A DNA stretch of 64,000 nt, from the NCBI GenBank assembly GCA_008508345.1, contig QNGE01003907.1:1-64000 (forward strand), given 5' to 3'. The translations under genes and the position numbers were made by a program. The notes under the pieces are model-generated. The model was not told the DNA's origin. It saw only the letters and a list, made by a program, of their open reading frames with translations, and made no database searches. The stretch is from Paragonimus westermani. Its lineage: Eukaryota > Platyhelminthes > Trematoda > Plagiorchiida > Troglotrematidae. Positions within the stretch are counted from its first letter, which is position 1, and each line of letters begins with the position of its first letter. Shown here one piece after another: positions 25,566 through 38,762 of the stretch.

Positions 25566-27417
25566 AAGCTATCGCTTCTGTGTTCACACATTTTGCGGGG
25601 GGAATTCGTTTAACTAAATGAGATTTGACTGCAGGTCACCAAAAGTATGACTTGCAACGGTTGGAGTTGTTGACCATTGTATGAACAGTGGTATAAAAGT
25701 ACGAATTTTCGAACGTTATGATGTATTACGTATAAATTTCACTTCGACTGCCAGATATTTCACTAAACGTTACCATGTTCCCTTCTGAGGTTGTTCCGGA
25801 GTATATCAAACATGTCCGTCACCTGTAGATTGCTTATCATATCACGTGACATAAAATTAGTGCAGCCACCTTGGAGTGACCCTAGGATGTGGTTTTTATA
25901 CCGGTGTTGGTGCATTCTTTCGTAGAGCAGTGATCGCTAGATGACAAGTTGTTTCCGGCAAGTGTTTCAGTTCAGTGCTTAAATGAGCAGATGTGCGTGT
26001 GCGTGCGTGTGACAGATATAGCGATCGATTTGTATAACTAATCCTTTTCATGTTTGCCGTTCTCTCAATGATTCAAATATTGATCAGCTCAGATGCTGTG
26101 ACTGTGAGTGGTTTGTTTACGAAACTCAAGTCCGACTTGACGAAGCGATCGGTTAGTATCAAACAGCTATTGAATGAACGTTAATGCGGTGACATCCGGG
26201 TATGATACCGGTGAGTAACTTTGTCAAATAATTGTTTTACGACAGTGAAGTGAGTAGCTCTCTAAACTGTTCGTACCTGTTGAATTTCGATAAAAGTTTC
26301 AGTCAGCTCCTGTCGAAAGGAAGCAACATACTCGAGTCTCTATCTTGTTAGAGCTATTCAGTGATACATATCCTTGTCTGATGATTGTGTTCAGAATAGT
26401 TTACACCTGCTGTCATCAATTTCTGTTAGCGGTAAATGAATCACGAAACCTGAGTGGTACATAGTGTAAGTGGAACACGTGTAGACAGAAAAACAACTTT
26501 TGAAAACACAAAATAACATTTTACAAGGTCAGCCGGGGATATTTTAAAGAAATATTTTGACCACTCCTTAAAAACGAAGAGTTAGGAGATATTGTGGTTA
26601 AAAGGTGGATTCGACGTCACTAAAAAAATATGTAAGTACTTAGATGAGTACATGTCAAGTTGGTGAAGTCCACAAAATTGGACCGCAGATTAATCTGAAG
26701 TATGGTATGACCTAATCCCTGAATCACAGCTTGAGGGAGTAGTTAACAGTAAGAAACCGTTTGTTAATAAAGGGTTTTATGGCTACCTCTAAGGTGAAAA
26801 GGTGCTCTCTATATGACGTGTGTGTGAAATGCATCGAACGGGCATGACCGTTTGTCTTACACAGCAGTTCGCTAGTTCAACCTCACGTGACACTGTGCTG
26901 GGAACAGCACAGCATCACCTTATTCAGTTTGGCTTCCCTGTATCGCTTTGTCGGAAGAACTCTATGTACGAAGGGTGCGGACAGATTCAGGAAGTTTCCA
27001 CTTCCAGACCAGACAGAAGGATACTTACAGGCAATTCTCTAATCAGCGATTTAAGAACAGAAGTGTGAACAGGTGCTAAGGGATTTGCAACACTGTGCGA
27101 TTTTGTGAACCCAGCAAGTTGAAGATAGACATTAACATCCATAAACGATTAATATCTGGTTTGCATTCATGCTCTATAGCATATGTGGTGAGGAGTTTGA
27201 TAGCTTTCAGTGTTTAGTGCACAAACAAGACAAATAAACTCTCACATTTCTTAGATCGACATAAATTTTGATACTTGACAGATGTAAAAAGAGGTGTAAT
27301 ATATATCTCAACCGGAGTATTTTCATCAGGATGCCTGAATTCAACCTTGTTACTGATTATCTATAGCAGCACAATAACCATGAAAACAGTATAGAGACGA
27401 GGTTTTTCCTCTACCAG
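24531..27417. other. Non-coding stretch, AT microsatellite and GT-rich tract only
   Basis: Contains the AT run at 25535 and a short GTGCGTG-type tract near 25991-26012. No gene or transposon signature recognised. Confidence 0.6.
25535..25564. repeat. AT microsatellite
   Basis: An (AT)n run of about 30 bp interrupted once by a C. Simple repeat with no other feature around it. Confidence 0.95.
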
Positions 27418-27603
27418 ATGGAAAATTGAGAGCAGAGAAACAGAATTTCTTTCATTCATCTAATATTATTATGAACTTGACCACCCAACCTGCTTCAATA
27501 GAAAACACCTTTGCGATGATCAACGAACCCTGTTTTGTTTCCGACAGGATGCATTTGTTTCGAACGAATCGTCTCACCAGTGGGCCGTTTGTTTGTACGC
27601 GTG
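27418..27603 (+). CDS. Unassigned exon candidate with good splice borders
   Basis: The segment follows a strong acceptor (TTTTTCCTCTACCAG ending at 27417) and ends at a donor (GTG then GTAGAA at 27604). In the second frame it is open throughout and encodes about 61 residues, including MNLTTQPASIENTFAMIN and a Cys-containing, Arg-rich end. No domain is recognised. The opposite strand is also open for 73 codons over the same bases, which weakens the case. No neighbouring exon was linked to it. Confidence 0.27.
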
Positions 27604-27932
27604 GTAGAACCGAAACGGTGACAAAATTACTATCAATTATGATACAGAATTTTTCGAATAATTCTTGTATCAAGTGTGATGCATCAACTTAAATGCCGAA
27701 TGTTATGCGTTGCGTAAGTCCCGATGTGGTCCACTCAAGTTCGGTACTTTATTGCATACACAGTTCGTCCCATTATCCACCAACACTGCGAATTTCATCT
27801 TATGACTGTCTGGCTTGCCATTTCGTTTATGCTCAGTGTGTGTTCATGTATACCCTTAGGCCGGTACGATCATATAAGCATATGATAAGGTTAGATCAAG
27901 ACACTGATCGGATTTATTGAACTTACTCTAAG

Positions 27933-28262
27933 CCACTGACCAACGGCTTGGTGAGGATTGATTTGGTCCAGAACGGGCAGAACGCACGTTCATTGTGTTG
28001 ACCGAAAAGGTTGGTCATCCACCCGCTGGATTTGAGGTTAGGCTAGAAGGTACACCCAAGCAAACTTCTTCTGGGGACGTAATACCGGATCAAACACTCG
28101 GTCCCAATAGTCACAGTAATACAGTGTTCTAAGTCGGACGGCTTCCGATGCGTTACCTGAAATGCGACAGACCACTCGGAATGTTCCATGGATTTTCATC
28201 TGGCTCGCACTTTCGACGACATAATCGAGGAGAGCACTGCCAACCGATCGTCTTCCACCGTG
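27933..28262 (-). repeat. Dispersed 330-bp repeat, copy 2 (inverted)
   Basis: Reverse-complement copy of 10362-10691. In this copy the minus strand is open for 81 codons across the repeat (28038-28283), but the frame is not kept in copy 1, so it is not evidence of coding. The flank at 28263-28480 is the most GC-rich part of the window and contains the N at 28277 and a palindromic CCAATTGG pair. Confidence 0.85.
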
Positions 28263-29169
28263 CCTCAACCACCATGNCCGCACGGAATCGCATCCAATTG
28301 GAACGCTCCAATTGGCTCAGTGCGCAGATGGTGACTACGCGCGTGCGTGCGCTCGAGTATGGAAGAGAGCTGTCGGGCCGGTGAACGGGCATATGCAGGT
28401 TGGGGCAATGAGCGTCGCTTAGACTAGTCAGCTTGTCAAGTGACAGGACGCGTGAGAGGGCGAGACGAGGGCTACAAGTCTCCTGTAGGTTGAAATAGTT
28501 CAACCGTATATGACTGGCTCACGAACATCCAAAAATCCATAACATCCTCACGAGGTAAACAGTAATTGCGACATTTGAAGCAAGCAAATCGTATGCATTC
28601 TTTCAACTGTTGTGACCACAGCTCCACGGTTCAAAGAATAAGCGTCTCCGCAACAAACTAATACTGACTTACAAATTGTGGGCCTGATTCTTTAAGGTTC
28701 TGACTGCTGATGCTACCAGCCTCTGGGGCTCACTAGGACTGGTTGTTATTGATTTCCTTTCATCCATCTATAGTTAACTTCCTTTCGTCTATCGATGTGA
28801 TTGAAAAGTTTTATGTTAAGTGATTGTAAGCAAAGGCCGAGGTTTTTCTGCAAATATTGAAACAGACTCCAAACAAAGGGAAGCAATGCTCTGGTGAACA
28901 AAATAGTAGGATCAAAATAAATTCATTAACTTTGTGAACTAATAAATTTCTTAAACTTCAGCAATCCAGTGTCTTCCTTCTTCCTTTCTTGTCACCTTTT
29001 TGGTTGTCAGTGATCTGCTCTCAAAACGAGTATTCCTTTTGCAACGGGTAACTTAGGCAGCTTTCGTCTGATCTTAAAGAATTGGATGTGTCACATTCGA
29101 GGACTTGTTGTTCAGTTGCGCTTCAAACTGTCTTGTTTAGGCTCAAACCGGTAGAGAAATGACACAACA

Positions 29170-29334
29170 GTGATCGAAGTGCGTTCAAAGATATATGATC
29201 GCAAAAAGATTATTTTACTCACTGTTTCTCTATACTTGACTTGTATTTACCCATTTCCCAACAATAGTTCACAAGCTGATGACAACTGGATTTCAGTTCG
29301 TGAGGATTTTTGCCAAGTTAAATTCACATTTGAA
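29170..29334 (+). CDS. Unassigned exon candidate with a signal-peptide-like segment
   Basis: The frame is open from about 29170 to a donor-like GTACGT at 29335. It encodes a basic stretch (YDRKK), a hydrophobic run (IILLTVSLYLTCIYPF) and then a polar part with an NNSS glycosylation site and DDNWISVREDFCQVKF. This is what the start of a secreted or type I membrane protein would look like. There is no in-frame ATG, so an upstream exon would be required; AG dinucleotides at 29169-29170 or 29187 could be acceptors. The family is not recognised. Confidence 0.24.
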
Positions 29335-30639
29335 GTACGTTTCCTAAGTTTGTGTCCTAGTCAGGTGTTGACGTTGGCAAGCAAATGTAACGAACATTTG
29401 ATTGGTCGAATCCCAGTGACAGTAGAATGAGTTAGTTCCGGGCAAATACAAACATGCGAAAATCAATCACTTCTAGAAAATGAACATGATATGGGCAGAT
29501 GGCCGACATTTGTGTGGTATGAGATGGGGTAGAAAGGACACCAATTTCACTCTTACCTATTCTTCAAACAGCTGTTTACTCAAGTTCGTTTTTTCGAACT
29601 TGACATCAAATCATAATGGAGATCAGTGACTTTCTAAGGCATTGCAACCAACTTCATTGCCTAAGCAATTTGGGTCTGTTTATCTTCGCAATCTTACAAC
29701 TTATCTTAAGTGTTGCCGCTATTCTTTTTCAATTCGGTAGGTCGGTGTAAAAAAAATGCACAAATGGATTGAAAACAACCAAAGGGACAAATTTGGTCGT
29801 TTCTGTTGGGCTGAGTTACACTCGACTATTTGGCCCCTTTATGGTATAGTCGTAAAGAGACTTTTAAGGTAGTTTTCCAGCGAAGGTGATCTGGTTATTG
29901 GTGTTCAAATCTGAACTAAAAATATCCCACTGGTGTGTTAAGATAACTGAAGAGCAGTGTTGCTTTGAGTTCCACAATTTGCTAGTTTGAACAGAATTCC
30001 CAAAGTTCGCTACAGCCTACGTCCAGAGTCGTGTGCTGTCTGACATGTGGATTTTCAGTCTTCTCCCAGTACGTCGAAATTTTAAAAAGGAATATTGTGT
30101 GCTACTATGTACAGTGTACGGAGTCTACCGATGGATATCATTCACAGTTGTTTATGACTGATTACCATCACTCCTGTTTAAAGAAATTTTATATTAGTAT
30201 GGCCATTATTGCAAGCTAATCGCTGTTCAGAACGCAGGCACATCAAGATGGGAACAATCGTTTAGAATCCCACCTATCAGAAGTGATCATCCACTGAAAT
30301 CCTATTCCGGGCGTTACATTTGTGAGCTAACTGACTTGGTAACGCCTTCCTCTTCGTATACAGTCACGAAACTTAATCTGTAACTATTTCCTAAGTCACC
30401 TGATATCCTGAAAAAGAGTTTCCTATAATAACTTCAGCTTATCGTCAGCTCATTTCACAAACGGTACGTGAATTTTATCAGAATACAAAGAAGACATGTT
30501 ACGAAGAAAGGTAATTTTCTGATCTCGCCATTCAAAAAGTGACTGTCTGGCCAACGATTGGGTGCACAAATTAAAGTTTACCCCTGTTCGAACTTATGTG
30601 ACTGTGTTCTGGCGCTTAATTCAAACCATTGGAAGACAA

Positions 30640-30996
30640 GTTTCCCATACTCGTGGAGGTAGTTCGTCAAACTCTTCTGACTCCCGTGTTCTGTACCAGT
30701 TCACCTGCAGCTGCAGTGGCGTTCACATAGGCAGAATAGATCGGCAACTGTCACGAGTCGTCGAACACACCCCGAAATAGTTGAAACAGCTGATGGCGCA
30801 CCAGACTCAACTCGGTGAACTGACTTATCCAGATCCAACGTCATCGATTACTAAATACCTCATGACAACAGGTTGCCAAGTCGACCAAGTAAGCTGATGC
30901 AAGATACCGCTGAGCGAATCAGACTCGAAGCTGTTGGATTTCTCCAAAACGGTGCTTATCCGAACTCTCTAGCAGTCGTTGTATGCATAGTATTGG
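30640..30996 (+). pseudogene. Second Penelope-like GIY-YIG fragment, with stop and frameshift
   Basis: The frame contains VLYQFTCSCSGVHIGRIDRQ and LSRVVEHTPK, which matches the Cys-containing lead and YIG-Arg region of the same endonuclease as at 42185. A TAG at 30778 falls where the family has Trp (H-x-P-x-W), consistent with a TGG to TAG change. The frame then continues with SSITKYLMTTGCQVD to TGA. In the next frame comes ERIRLEAVGFLQNGAYPNSL, aligning with the Glu-containing end. No RT is present upstream. Confidence 0.7.
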
Positions 30997-33143
30997 CTGA
31001 GGCAACCTGTCGTGTTGCCATGATAATGATTGCACAACACTTGGTATGTTTTTGGGCGTGTACAGTCCCTGTTTGTCCTTATCTGTATTGCGCATATAAC
31101 TGACATGTTTTAGGTGTACGATTGATGGGAGTAAACGGTATGTAAATATTTTGCAGCATATATCTTTTTTCTGATCTAATGAAGTTGTTGAGTGATAGTC
31201 AGCGATTCAAAGTATGTGAACACCAATTTCGGAGCGCCTCAATTACCATACTCCCCTTTTAGTTTGCAATTGAGCTCAGGTGCTAACGCGTTTGATCCCC
31301 TGTTCGAAAAATCACAATATATCTCAGTTTCTGCATCGTCAGAGCTCGTTAATAGTACACGTCCATGCTACGGTCGGTATGAGGCAATCGTGTTGGTAAC
31401 TCTACCAATGAGCTCACGTTACACAAGACTGAAGTGCAGTATGCAAACGCTCAGCCACATTTGCATACGAGCAAAGGTGGACGTGTCGCCCACCAAAGCT
31501 TGATAGATGAGAGAGGTAAATCGGACAGGTGTTTGAAAAAATGCTCATCAATAGCTCTGTAAAATAGTCACTTCCTAAAGAAACCACAAATACCTGATGT
31601 TATCATTACGAATTCGGAATTGATCAAGCTAGGGTGCATATAACCGGCCGCTATTGAGGTACACATTTCAATCCTGCACTGATTGGTGTAGTTGAATGAT
31701 CTCAAGCACATATTAGGTGTTGCAGCACTGCATCCACATGAAATATCCCGGTCATTTGAAAGTTGTCACGTGAATTGACAATTCTACAGTAGTCCACAAT
31801 TATCAATGTGTAGAATAAGCACAATACGACACGTAATAACTGAACGTTGTGAAGTTAAACTACTTGCATTCGAGGATACGGGGGAACACTATTGGTACGA
31901 CTGAACCGTGTGTGCCTGAGTTTTCTTAGGTAGAACAACCAAATGGGTGGTTCTAAGGCAGACGCTTGTTTACAGACAATGCGAAACATTCAGCGATAGC
32001 AAATTAGTCAGTCAATTGATTAGCTTAGTCTGTGATATTGCTTAACTCCCTATCAATCCTCCTGCCTTCATTCGTTCAGTTTATTATCAGTTCTCTCCAC
32101 TACCAGTAATCTCCCTGTGTTCCTTTTCAAAACAAACCGTTCTATCAAAATGAAACGTTAGCTGTACGTTTAATCCTGTGTACAAACTACCCCATATGTA
32201 GTCGCCCCCTCCCAGTTGACTCAATCGTCCGACCTGGGCAATATTTTACATCCTGACCAGTAATGGGGATAGTGAGAGGGTATGTTGATTCTGAGATACC
32301 CTCCAAGAACACCGAACGACTGGGTCTCTTCTCTTCAAGCATATCAGTCTAAATGTCAGTCTAAAAAGCTAAAGAGTTATTCAAGTGTCAACAGCCTTCT
32401 ACCTGTTGAAATATAATTAACCGACTGCGCGTCACACTTTGAGCTTACAGGAAACATGTTAGCGATGCCCGCGAATGAGTACAATCAAGTCGCCCAGTGA
32501 CTGCGTCCTCACTAAAGAACAACCACTAACATATTGTAACAAATGAGTTCACCAAACAAACAAATGAGTCCACCTGTCAAAAACGAGAGCATATGGGACC
32601 TGTTTGGTGCTATCTGGCTACGAAGTGTGCGGACTCGTCATCTAGCCCAACCACGCATGGGCACTAATACTATATTAACATGTTGCTACTGAAATAATAA
32701 AAAGTAGTATAAAGTAAACTCATTTTCAAATTTGCACGGAATGATGGGCTACTATTGATTTGATGGACCTATATAATCCGAAACGCATGCACTAAAATAA
32801 CAAACCGCTACGACTTCATATGCAACTGTCTAAATTAAGAAGCCCGACGTTTCCGCACACACACCAAGGAATATAGTCACGGAGTAGTTGAAAGTTACAA
32901 AATAACTGCCCGATTTCTAATCCCCACCGCTGATGACTGCGTGTTTTCCAGGAGTGATATGTACGCATAAGCAGGCATATGACCTCTCTGCCATATGTGT
33001 ACCCAGGTCAGTTACTTCTCTAATATGTCGTGCTCAATATGTAATTTGTGCCGGCGTTGGTACTCCTTTGACCCACACTTCAACGTCTATTGTGAACTAC
33101 AACTTCAGCTGTTTATTTTAGTAACGTCCAATACAACACCTAA

Positions 33144-33416
33144 CGAGATCCGCCAAACGAAGCGCCTAACAAGAAATACCCTACACGACCAAAAGTTTCA
33201 ACTCTGTCAGCGACTTCAGTGTTGACTTCATCAGCACATTACCTAGGTCGCTGTCTCACGTGTACAACTTCATCCAGCAAAAAATTAGAAGTCAAGAACG
33301 ACTCCCACATGGGCCTAGCCACCGATCGTACCCCGCAAACGTCCACTGTCTCAGTTGGCTACTGGCAGTTGTCACGGGCATTTCTTCTGAGCCATCTGGA
33401 CTCGGATAAGTCTTAA
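33144..33416 (+). CDS. Ser/Thr/Pro-rich open frame, unassigned
   Basis: The frame opens after TAA just before 33144 and runs 90 codons to TAA at 33414. It reads like a disordered, hydrophilic linker (for example EAPNKKYPTRPKVSTLSATS and a run of TTSSSKK). An acceptor-like TTTATTTTAG ends at 33121, but the exon frame that follows it directly is a different one, which ends at 33225. No domain is visible. Low-complexity reading frames of this length are expected by chance, so this is listed only as a possibility. Confidence 0.2.
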   Translation, partial: RDPPNEAPNKKYPTRPKVSTLSATSVLTSSAHYLGRCLTCTTSSSKKLEVKNDSHMGLATDRTPQTSTVSVGYWQLSRAFLLSHLDSDKS

Positions 33417-33680
33417 CTTTTTGTTATGCAGTTTGATACTCAATTATACTCAGTACACTGCTTTTTCCTTACGCAATGCGCATTTTTACTGGAGTTTTCC
33501 ACCTTCTAATCGTGAGTGAATTTCGTGAAAACGAAGAAGTGGACAGTCAGTAAAATAGTTTGAAAGCTAGGTTAAACTAACTTCTGAGATGATGAAATCT
33601 AGGCCAGCCACGTTAGTCAAATAGATTAGCAGCGAGAGTGGTTGAGCGTTCATATTTGATGTTCCGGTCGTGCCTAATGT

Positions 33681-33890
33681 GAGGTGAATAGCGCGGTGGT
33701 TAACACGTTTGCCTCATGGTTGGAATGGCCGGAGTTCAAATCCCGGCCGTGGAAAGGATATGCACCACTACTGACGAGCTCTAATGAGGGCGAAACTCGA
33801 GTCTAGTGCTTGTTTTCGAAAGAGGCTGGCTGGAAATTCTATCTGAATGCGAACGCTGCGATCCCCGACTACTCATCAGATGAGCAGAAG
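33681..33890 (+). repeat. tRNA-derived SINE, better preserved copy
   Basis: A box TAGCGCGGTGG (33689-33699), then GTTAACACG, and B box GAGTTCAAATCCC (33732-33744), followed by CGGCC pairing with the upstream GGCCG as a T-arm-like stem. The head resembles a tRNA gene but lacks a convincing acceptor stem. A body of about 130 bp follows. The same family as the copy at 15.8 kb. Confidence 0.62.
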
Positions 33891-36800
33891 CTGAGAAAGT
33901 AGATTCACCTGTTTAAACATACCCGAAACGTTCATCAGAAGAAATAACAAGGTGAACAGACGTGTGTTTTAGTGCCATTCTTAGGCCAATTGCAACAATA
34001 AACCTACAAAAACTGTATCCGAAGCAGATACAATGTTACTTAGTACGGTAAAACTTCTGAAATTGTTTTGACATGTATGATAGATCTACTGTGGCACCGC
34101 GCCAATTTCTTATAACGGTGACAATTTAATTGTACCAACAATACACCGTTGGGCGTACCGGTTTGAACCATGAAAGCATATTTCAAAGGCTACTGCATCT
34201 ACGGGACAACAGCATTTAGAAGCTTTCGTCTGAGCATTTCTAGTGTGGTGTGTTGATCGGAATATGACATCAATCTTGAATATGTTATCATATCAGATCA
34301 TGTATACCAAAACATTGCTGGCCTACTTTCACTGTTGCCCTATCGTTAACCAAACCGAATGATGTTCACACAATCTTTTTGTGTTGTGGACTATATACCC
34401 TGCCGTACGGAAAGAGGAGGTGACTTAATGTGAATCAGAATGGAACTACTTGGATCCAGGTCTTTTACTAACATGATTGGCTTAGATGTGAGCGTTATTC
34501 CGGATTCTGTAGTACAAAAAGTAGTCCTCAATCCTGTGTCATGCGTTCTACTTAACCGCAGAATTGTAGCTGATGTTTTTTATTGGATGTTCGTCTAGAT
34601 CAACCTTCTTTTGTCCTAAAGGAAGTTCACAATTATCTTGTTCAAAACACTCGTTATATGGACTACGACTTCATCAAGAAATCTACTCGCATGATGTTTG
34701 TGGAAACCGTTTTATTCCTGCTTCCCGGTTGTTATCAATACAAATCTCATAAATTTGACCGATCAAGCAATATTGAATCTAATTTTATGAAGTGAACATA
34801 CTCTTCATTTTAAAACCTCTGAAACATAGATCATTTTTAAATGACAATCAAGACACTTACCTAGAGATACCGGATGGAACCACCCCATCTTGATTGCATC
34901 CGCCACTCCGAACTGATTTTAGACTCCTAGGGATCGCTCAATCTTCTTGTGACTGTCAGTGACCCGAGGATACGTTAACTATGCGATTAAAACCTCAAGG
35001 GATGGATACTATTTTTTATGTTACTGAACAAGACGGAATGCAGAAGGATGCAAAATACGGCTGCCGGTTCAATCGTCCACGTTTGCGTAATCAAATCACG
35101 TACTATTTTCAGATTATGCGTGTTTCTTCCGTGTAGCCCAAGGCGATGAGATGTGAGATCCATAAGTTAAGTCTTCACCCATCCGGTTATAAGCTTCCCA
35201 TTATATCGATTACAGGAAGCGCTCATACCTATACAGAGAAAAGTCGAAATAACTCAACTTCCTGTTATCCTTCATTTCATTTCGGATTATGAAGGGACCG
35301 TCGGCTGCTAACGGGACAGTTGCTCAAGTTGTCCACCGTGTATCATGCTGAATGCTTGATTAAATAAATGGGGACAGTGTTGTCTTCACTTTCTACGCAT
35401 ACGCTAGTTTGCATCCCTGTAGCACACAAAAAATACTACGTTCTAGTCAAGCAGGGATTGGCCAAATAGTTGCTCACATGTGAAACACTGGAAATGCGGT
35501 CAGACAGCGGTATCCTCCTCCACGTGATGACTCGCCTCAAATTCTAATACATTACTACAGGATTCGAAGCCAACACACATCAGCCTGTGAATACCACAAC
35601 AAACTAAGAAGAGTGCACGATATTGATGTGAATATCTCACATGCCTCTGCTTATAATCTGTCTTTTCATTAAGCTCGTCCAGGCAGCTTTCTGGTTATAT
35701 TTGTTCGTCTGTTTCGAAAAGTGGTCATCGTCTGCTGGGTAATAGGGAAGCTATTGGTGAGTGAGGGGATGGAGGTCCGATTCTTTCGTGAGGTATATTT
35801 GTGTAATTGACGTGAACTGTTTGATGTTCCGAATTCAGGATGGTATGTAAATGATGTCGGGTTTTTGAACCTTCTGATGAACTAAGGAAAGCATGTGTCG
35901 TCTTCACAACTACCACACGATGGTACCCTTCTCGTCACTTCACAGCAGGATAACTGTTCCGTTATAAGGTTTCTCCTTCTAACGATCTGCCCACGACAAT
36001 GCTCACCACAAACAATGCATCAATGAAAACCGCAGGTGACACAACTGCCCTCGGGCAAACAGGTTCACTGGTCAGACTGCTACGACACTTGTTCCGTAAA
36101 ACGAAAACCTCACTTTCGCAAGTTTTTATAGTAAATTTCTAGGCGAGACCATTTTTGTCCTCTTGACCGGACGCATAAATGACACATTTTTCAGAGTCAG
36201 CCTATTAATGTTATCACGCCCGCGTCAATACTGATGACCACGTGAACCCACCGTATTAGACACCTCAGCAGGGTTCGACATTTTATGCCTTGTTACGCTA
36301 CACTAAAGTGAACTATATAAATAGCCGAGTCCATTCAATGTGCGCCCGACACGGCTAGCAGGGCCAGCTCGTCTTACACAGCTGCTGTCTGTGCCAATCT
36401 CTCTCGCACCCCGGCACTATCATAGTTTGGAAGTGTCACTGGTCACAAGCACCTTCAAACTGAAATACCCTCAGGTACTCTTACAAATGTCCACGTTAAC
36501 AGAGGGCTGAAACCGAGATCGTGCTGGACTTCGATACAGGAGATAAGTGGTATATAGTAGCATCGACGGGGTTTTGTCTCCGAGACCTGTACGGCTTCAA
36601 CAAGCAAATAAATTACAAGTCAACAACTATTCTGACACCAACCCAGCCATCATCCTGCCCAATAAGCCTTCCTGGTTTTATTTGATGATTCATAACTGTA
36701 AAAATTACTTCCACTGCGTTAGCAGGATATTGATAAACTTGATCATTTTGTTACCCAGTTTTTTATTCACCCATATTTGGTACAGTGCTAATTACGTGGA

Positions 36801-37764
36801 ATGTATATCGATTATTATCGGTGTTACTGCCTTCTGCAGTTTCCGAACCAATGTATTCGTTAAAGTTGAATAAATTTCCATTCATATTTCTTAAAAATTC
36901 ACCGGGTTGTACTTTTAGTGAGGTTATTAATTCCTGTATCCTGATATGGGCTAACCTTAACTCAAGATATCTTCTAAAGTGGGATTTTCCCTGTGTGTCT
37001 CCACATCAGAATGCAAGTGATGGTTTTGACAATATTAAAAAAGGGTACATATGTTTGTTGATCATCCATGTAGACACCTCTTGCCAACACTTTTCCGACA
37101 CTCCGAACAAATCTTGTACGGTCTTGTTTGGATAATAGCCCCCAGCATATTAATTTTTTTAACTGTCTCAGATGAACGACCGCGTGGATGTTCGTGTCGA
37201 AATCGTTCAACCGTCTAGACACATTCGCTGCGCTCAATTTTGTGGCAGATTAGACATTGCAATCAAGCTAGATCAGCTCTATTTCTAATAAATACCGCCG
37301 TACTGTCCTTTCCACGGTTTTACAACACTGTATTATCTTACCCATACTAACCCGATAAATTCACCGACTACTTTGGCTAATTTCATTTTTGAGCAAGGAA
37401 TGCACATTATTCATCATTCTGCTCAGTCATGTGCAATCATGGTGACTTCCAGTTTTAACTATTGTAAACTTGTTTTCTCAACAAGCAGCCCTGCACAACT
37501 GAGCTATCTGCCAGTCAATTCACACACCCATTCACAGGGTTTTTATACCTTTTAATGATGACGGACTGCAAGTTCAAAGCTAAAAGCTTTCAACCTGATT
37601 TCTATCCAGAGCTAGTATGGTGAGACTGAACCATCAAACTATGCTACTCGTGAGTAGATTGACAGTAGTTATTAGTAAACTAAGTCAGCAGTTGGTGCTG
37701 TGACCAGGAGTGGCGTTGAACGTTCTGCGGCGTAGGCGTCTTGACAATGGGAATAGGTAGGACA
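33891..37764. other. Non-coding stretch, weak ORFs only
   Basis: Frames at 36547-36873 and 36785-37135 are long (108 and 116 codons) and an acceptor-like CCTTCTGCAG ends at 36840, but the minus strand is open over the same bases and no domain is recognisable, so I do not call a gene. Confidence 0.5.
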
Positions 37765-38270
37765 TTTGGGATGAACCACACTGTGTCGTGTCAGAGTCAT
37801 GACCGACTGCACAGTGCTGGCTAGTCTATGGATGTTTCCAAATGCAGGGTGAATAGGATTCTAGAGACTGCGCGAACAGGCCCTGCAATCCTGGAATTAA
37901 CAATAGCTTAGGAGACGCTGATCGTTGGTTTCAACTGACATGATGACTGGTAAGAAACACAAAAACAGTTCAAGGGCTTCTAACATGACCCCGAATTTTT
38001 CATTCTGGCCTATGTCGNTTGGGGTTAACCACAGTGTGTTGCGTTAGAGTCACGGCCGACTGCCCACAGCTGACCTATGGATGTTCCCAAATACAGGGTG
38101 AATAGGATTCTAGAGACTGCGCGAACAGGCCCTGCAATCCTGGAATTACCGTAGCTTAGGAGACGCTGATCGCCGGATTCAGCTGACATGGTGACTGGCA
38201 GGAAACAAAAATGTAGTTCAATGGCTTTCAACATCACCTCAGATTTGGTTTTCTGGCCTGTCATGAGCAG
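37765..38270 (+). repeat. Diverged tandem repeat (about 252-bp unit) with N at the junction
   Basis: 37765-38016 and 38019-38270 share most of their length, including GAATAGGATTCTAGAGACTG and AGGCCCTGCAATCCTGGAAT, but differ by roughly one base in eight. Unlike the other duplications this is too diverged to be an assembly overlap, so it is a real tandem or dispersed repeat, perhaps a longer array broken at the N (38018). Confidence 0.85.
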
Positions 38271-38762
38271 CACTGTTAAGAACCCTGTAGAAGTTTGACA
38301 CGAAGTACGATGTACAAACTGATGAAGGGAATGCCACCAGTGGTTAATGAATACGTCATGTTCTTTCTCCTTGCTCAGGTGATGGCTGCAGAACAGCTGA
38401 TATGTCTCGTCGAATGCTGATTGGAAACTCTCCGACTAACATCGAAGTGAAAGCAAATGAACCCGGTGAACTGAGTGAACTTAAAAATACTGCGTCAACT
38501 CTGGTTTAGAAAGCATCAACGACGAGGGTTACGAGGATGAAGATGAACGTCAGCAAATTGCGCTACAGGCATGAAATACATGGATTTTGGTTGGAAGTCT
38601 GGTGGGCAGTAAATGTGGTTTAGTTGGATATCTCATCTTTGTTTTTTTCGGGCCTGAAAATTAGCTGTAATTATAGGGAACAATACATGGTTCAAAATCA
38701 GAAGCTGACAAGTTCAAGGAATCTAATCTGATGTAAAATTTATTTGTCAGCCGGGGACTGAG

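Noticed and set aside
33689..33750. A functional tRNA gene
   Set aside because: A and B boxes are present but there is no matched acceptor stem or anticodon arm, and a related copy exists at 15.8 kb, so it is a SINE head.
36547..37237. Three overlapping frames of 87-116 codons on both strands
   Set aside because: No domain or consistent splice layout; both strands open at once suggests base composition or an old repeat rather than a gene.
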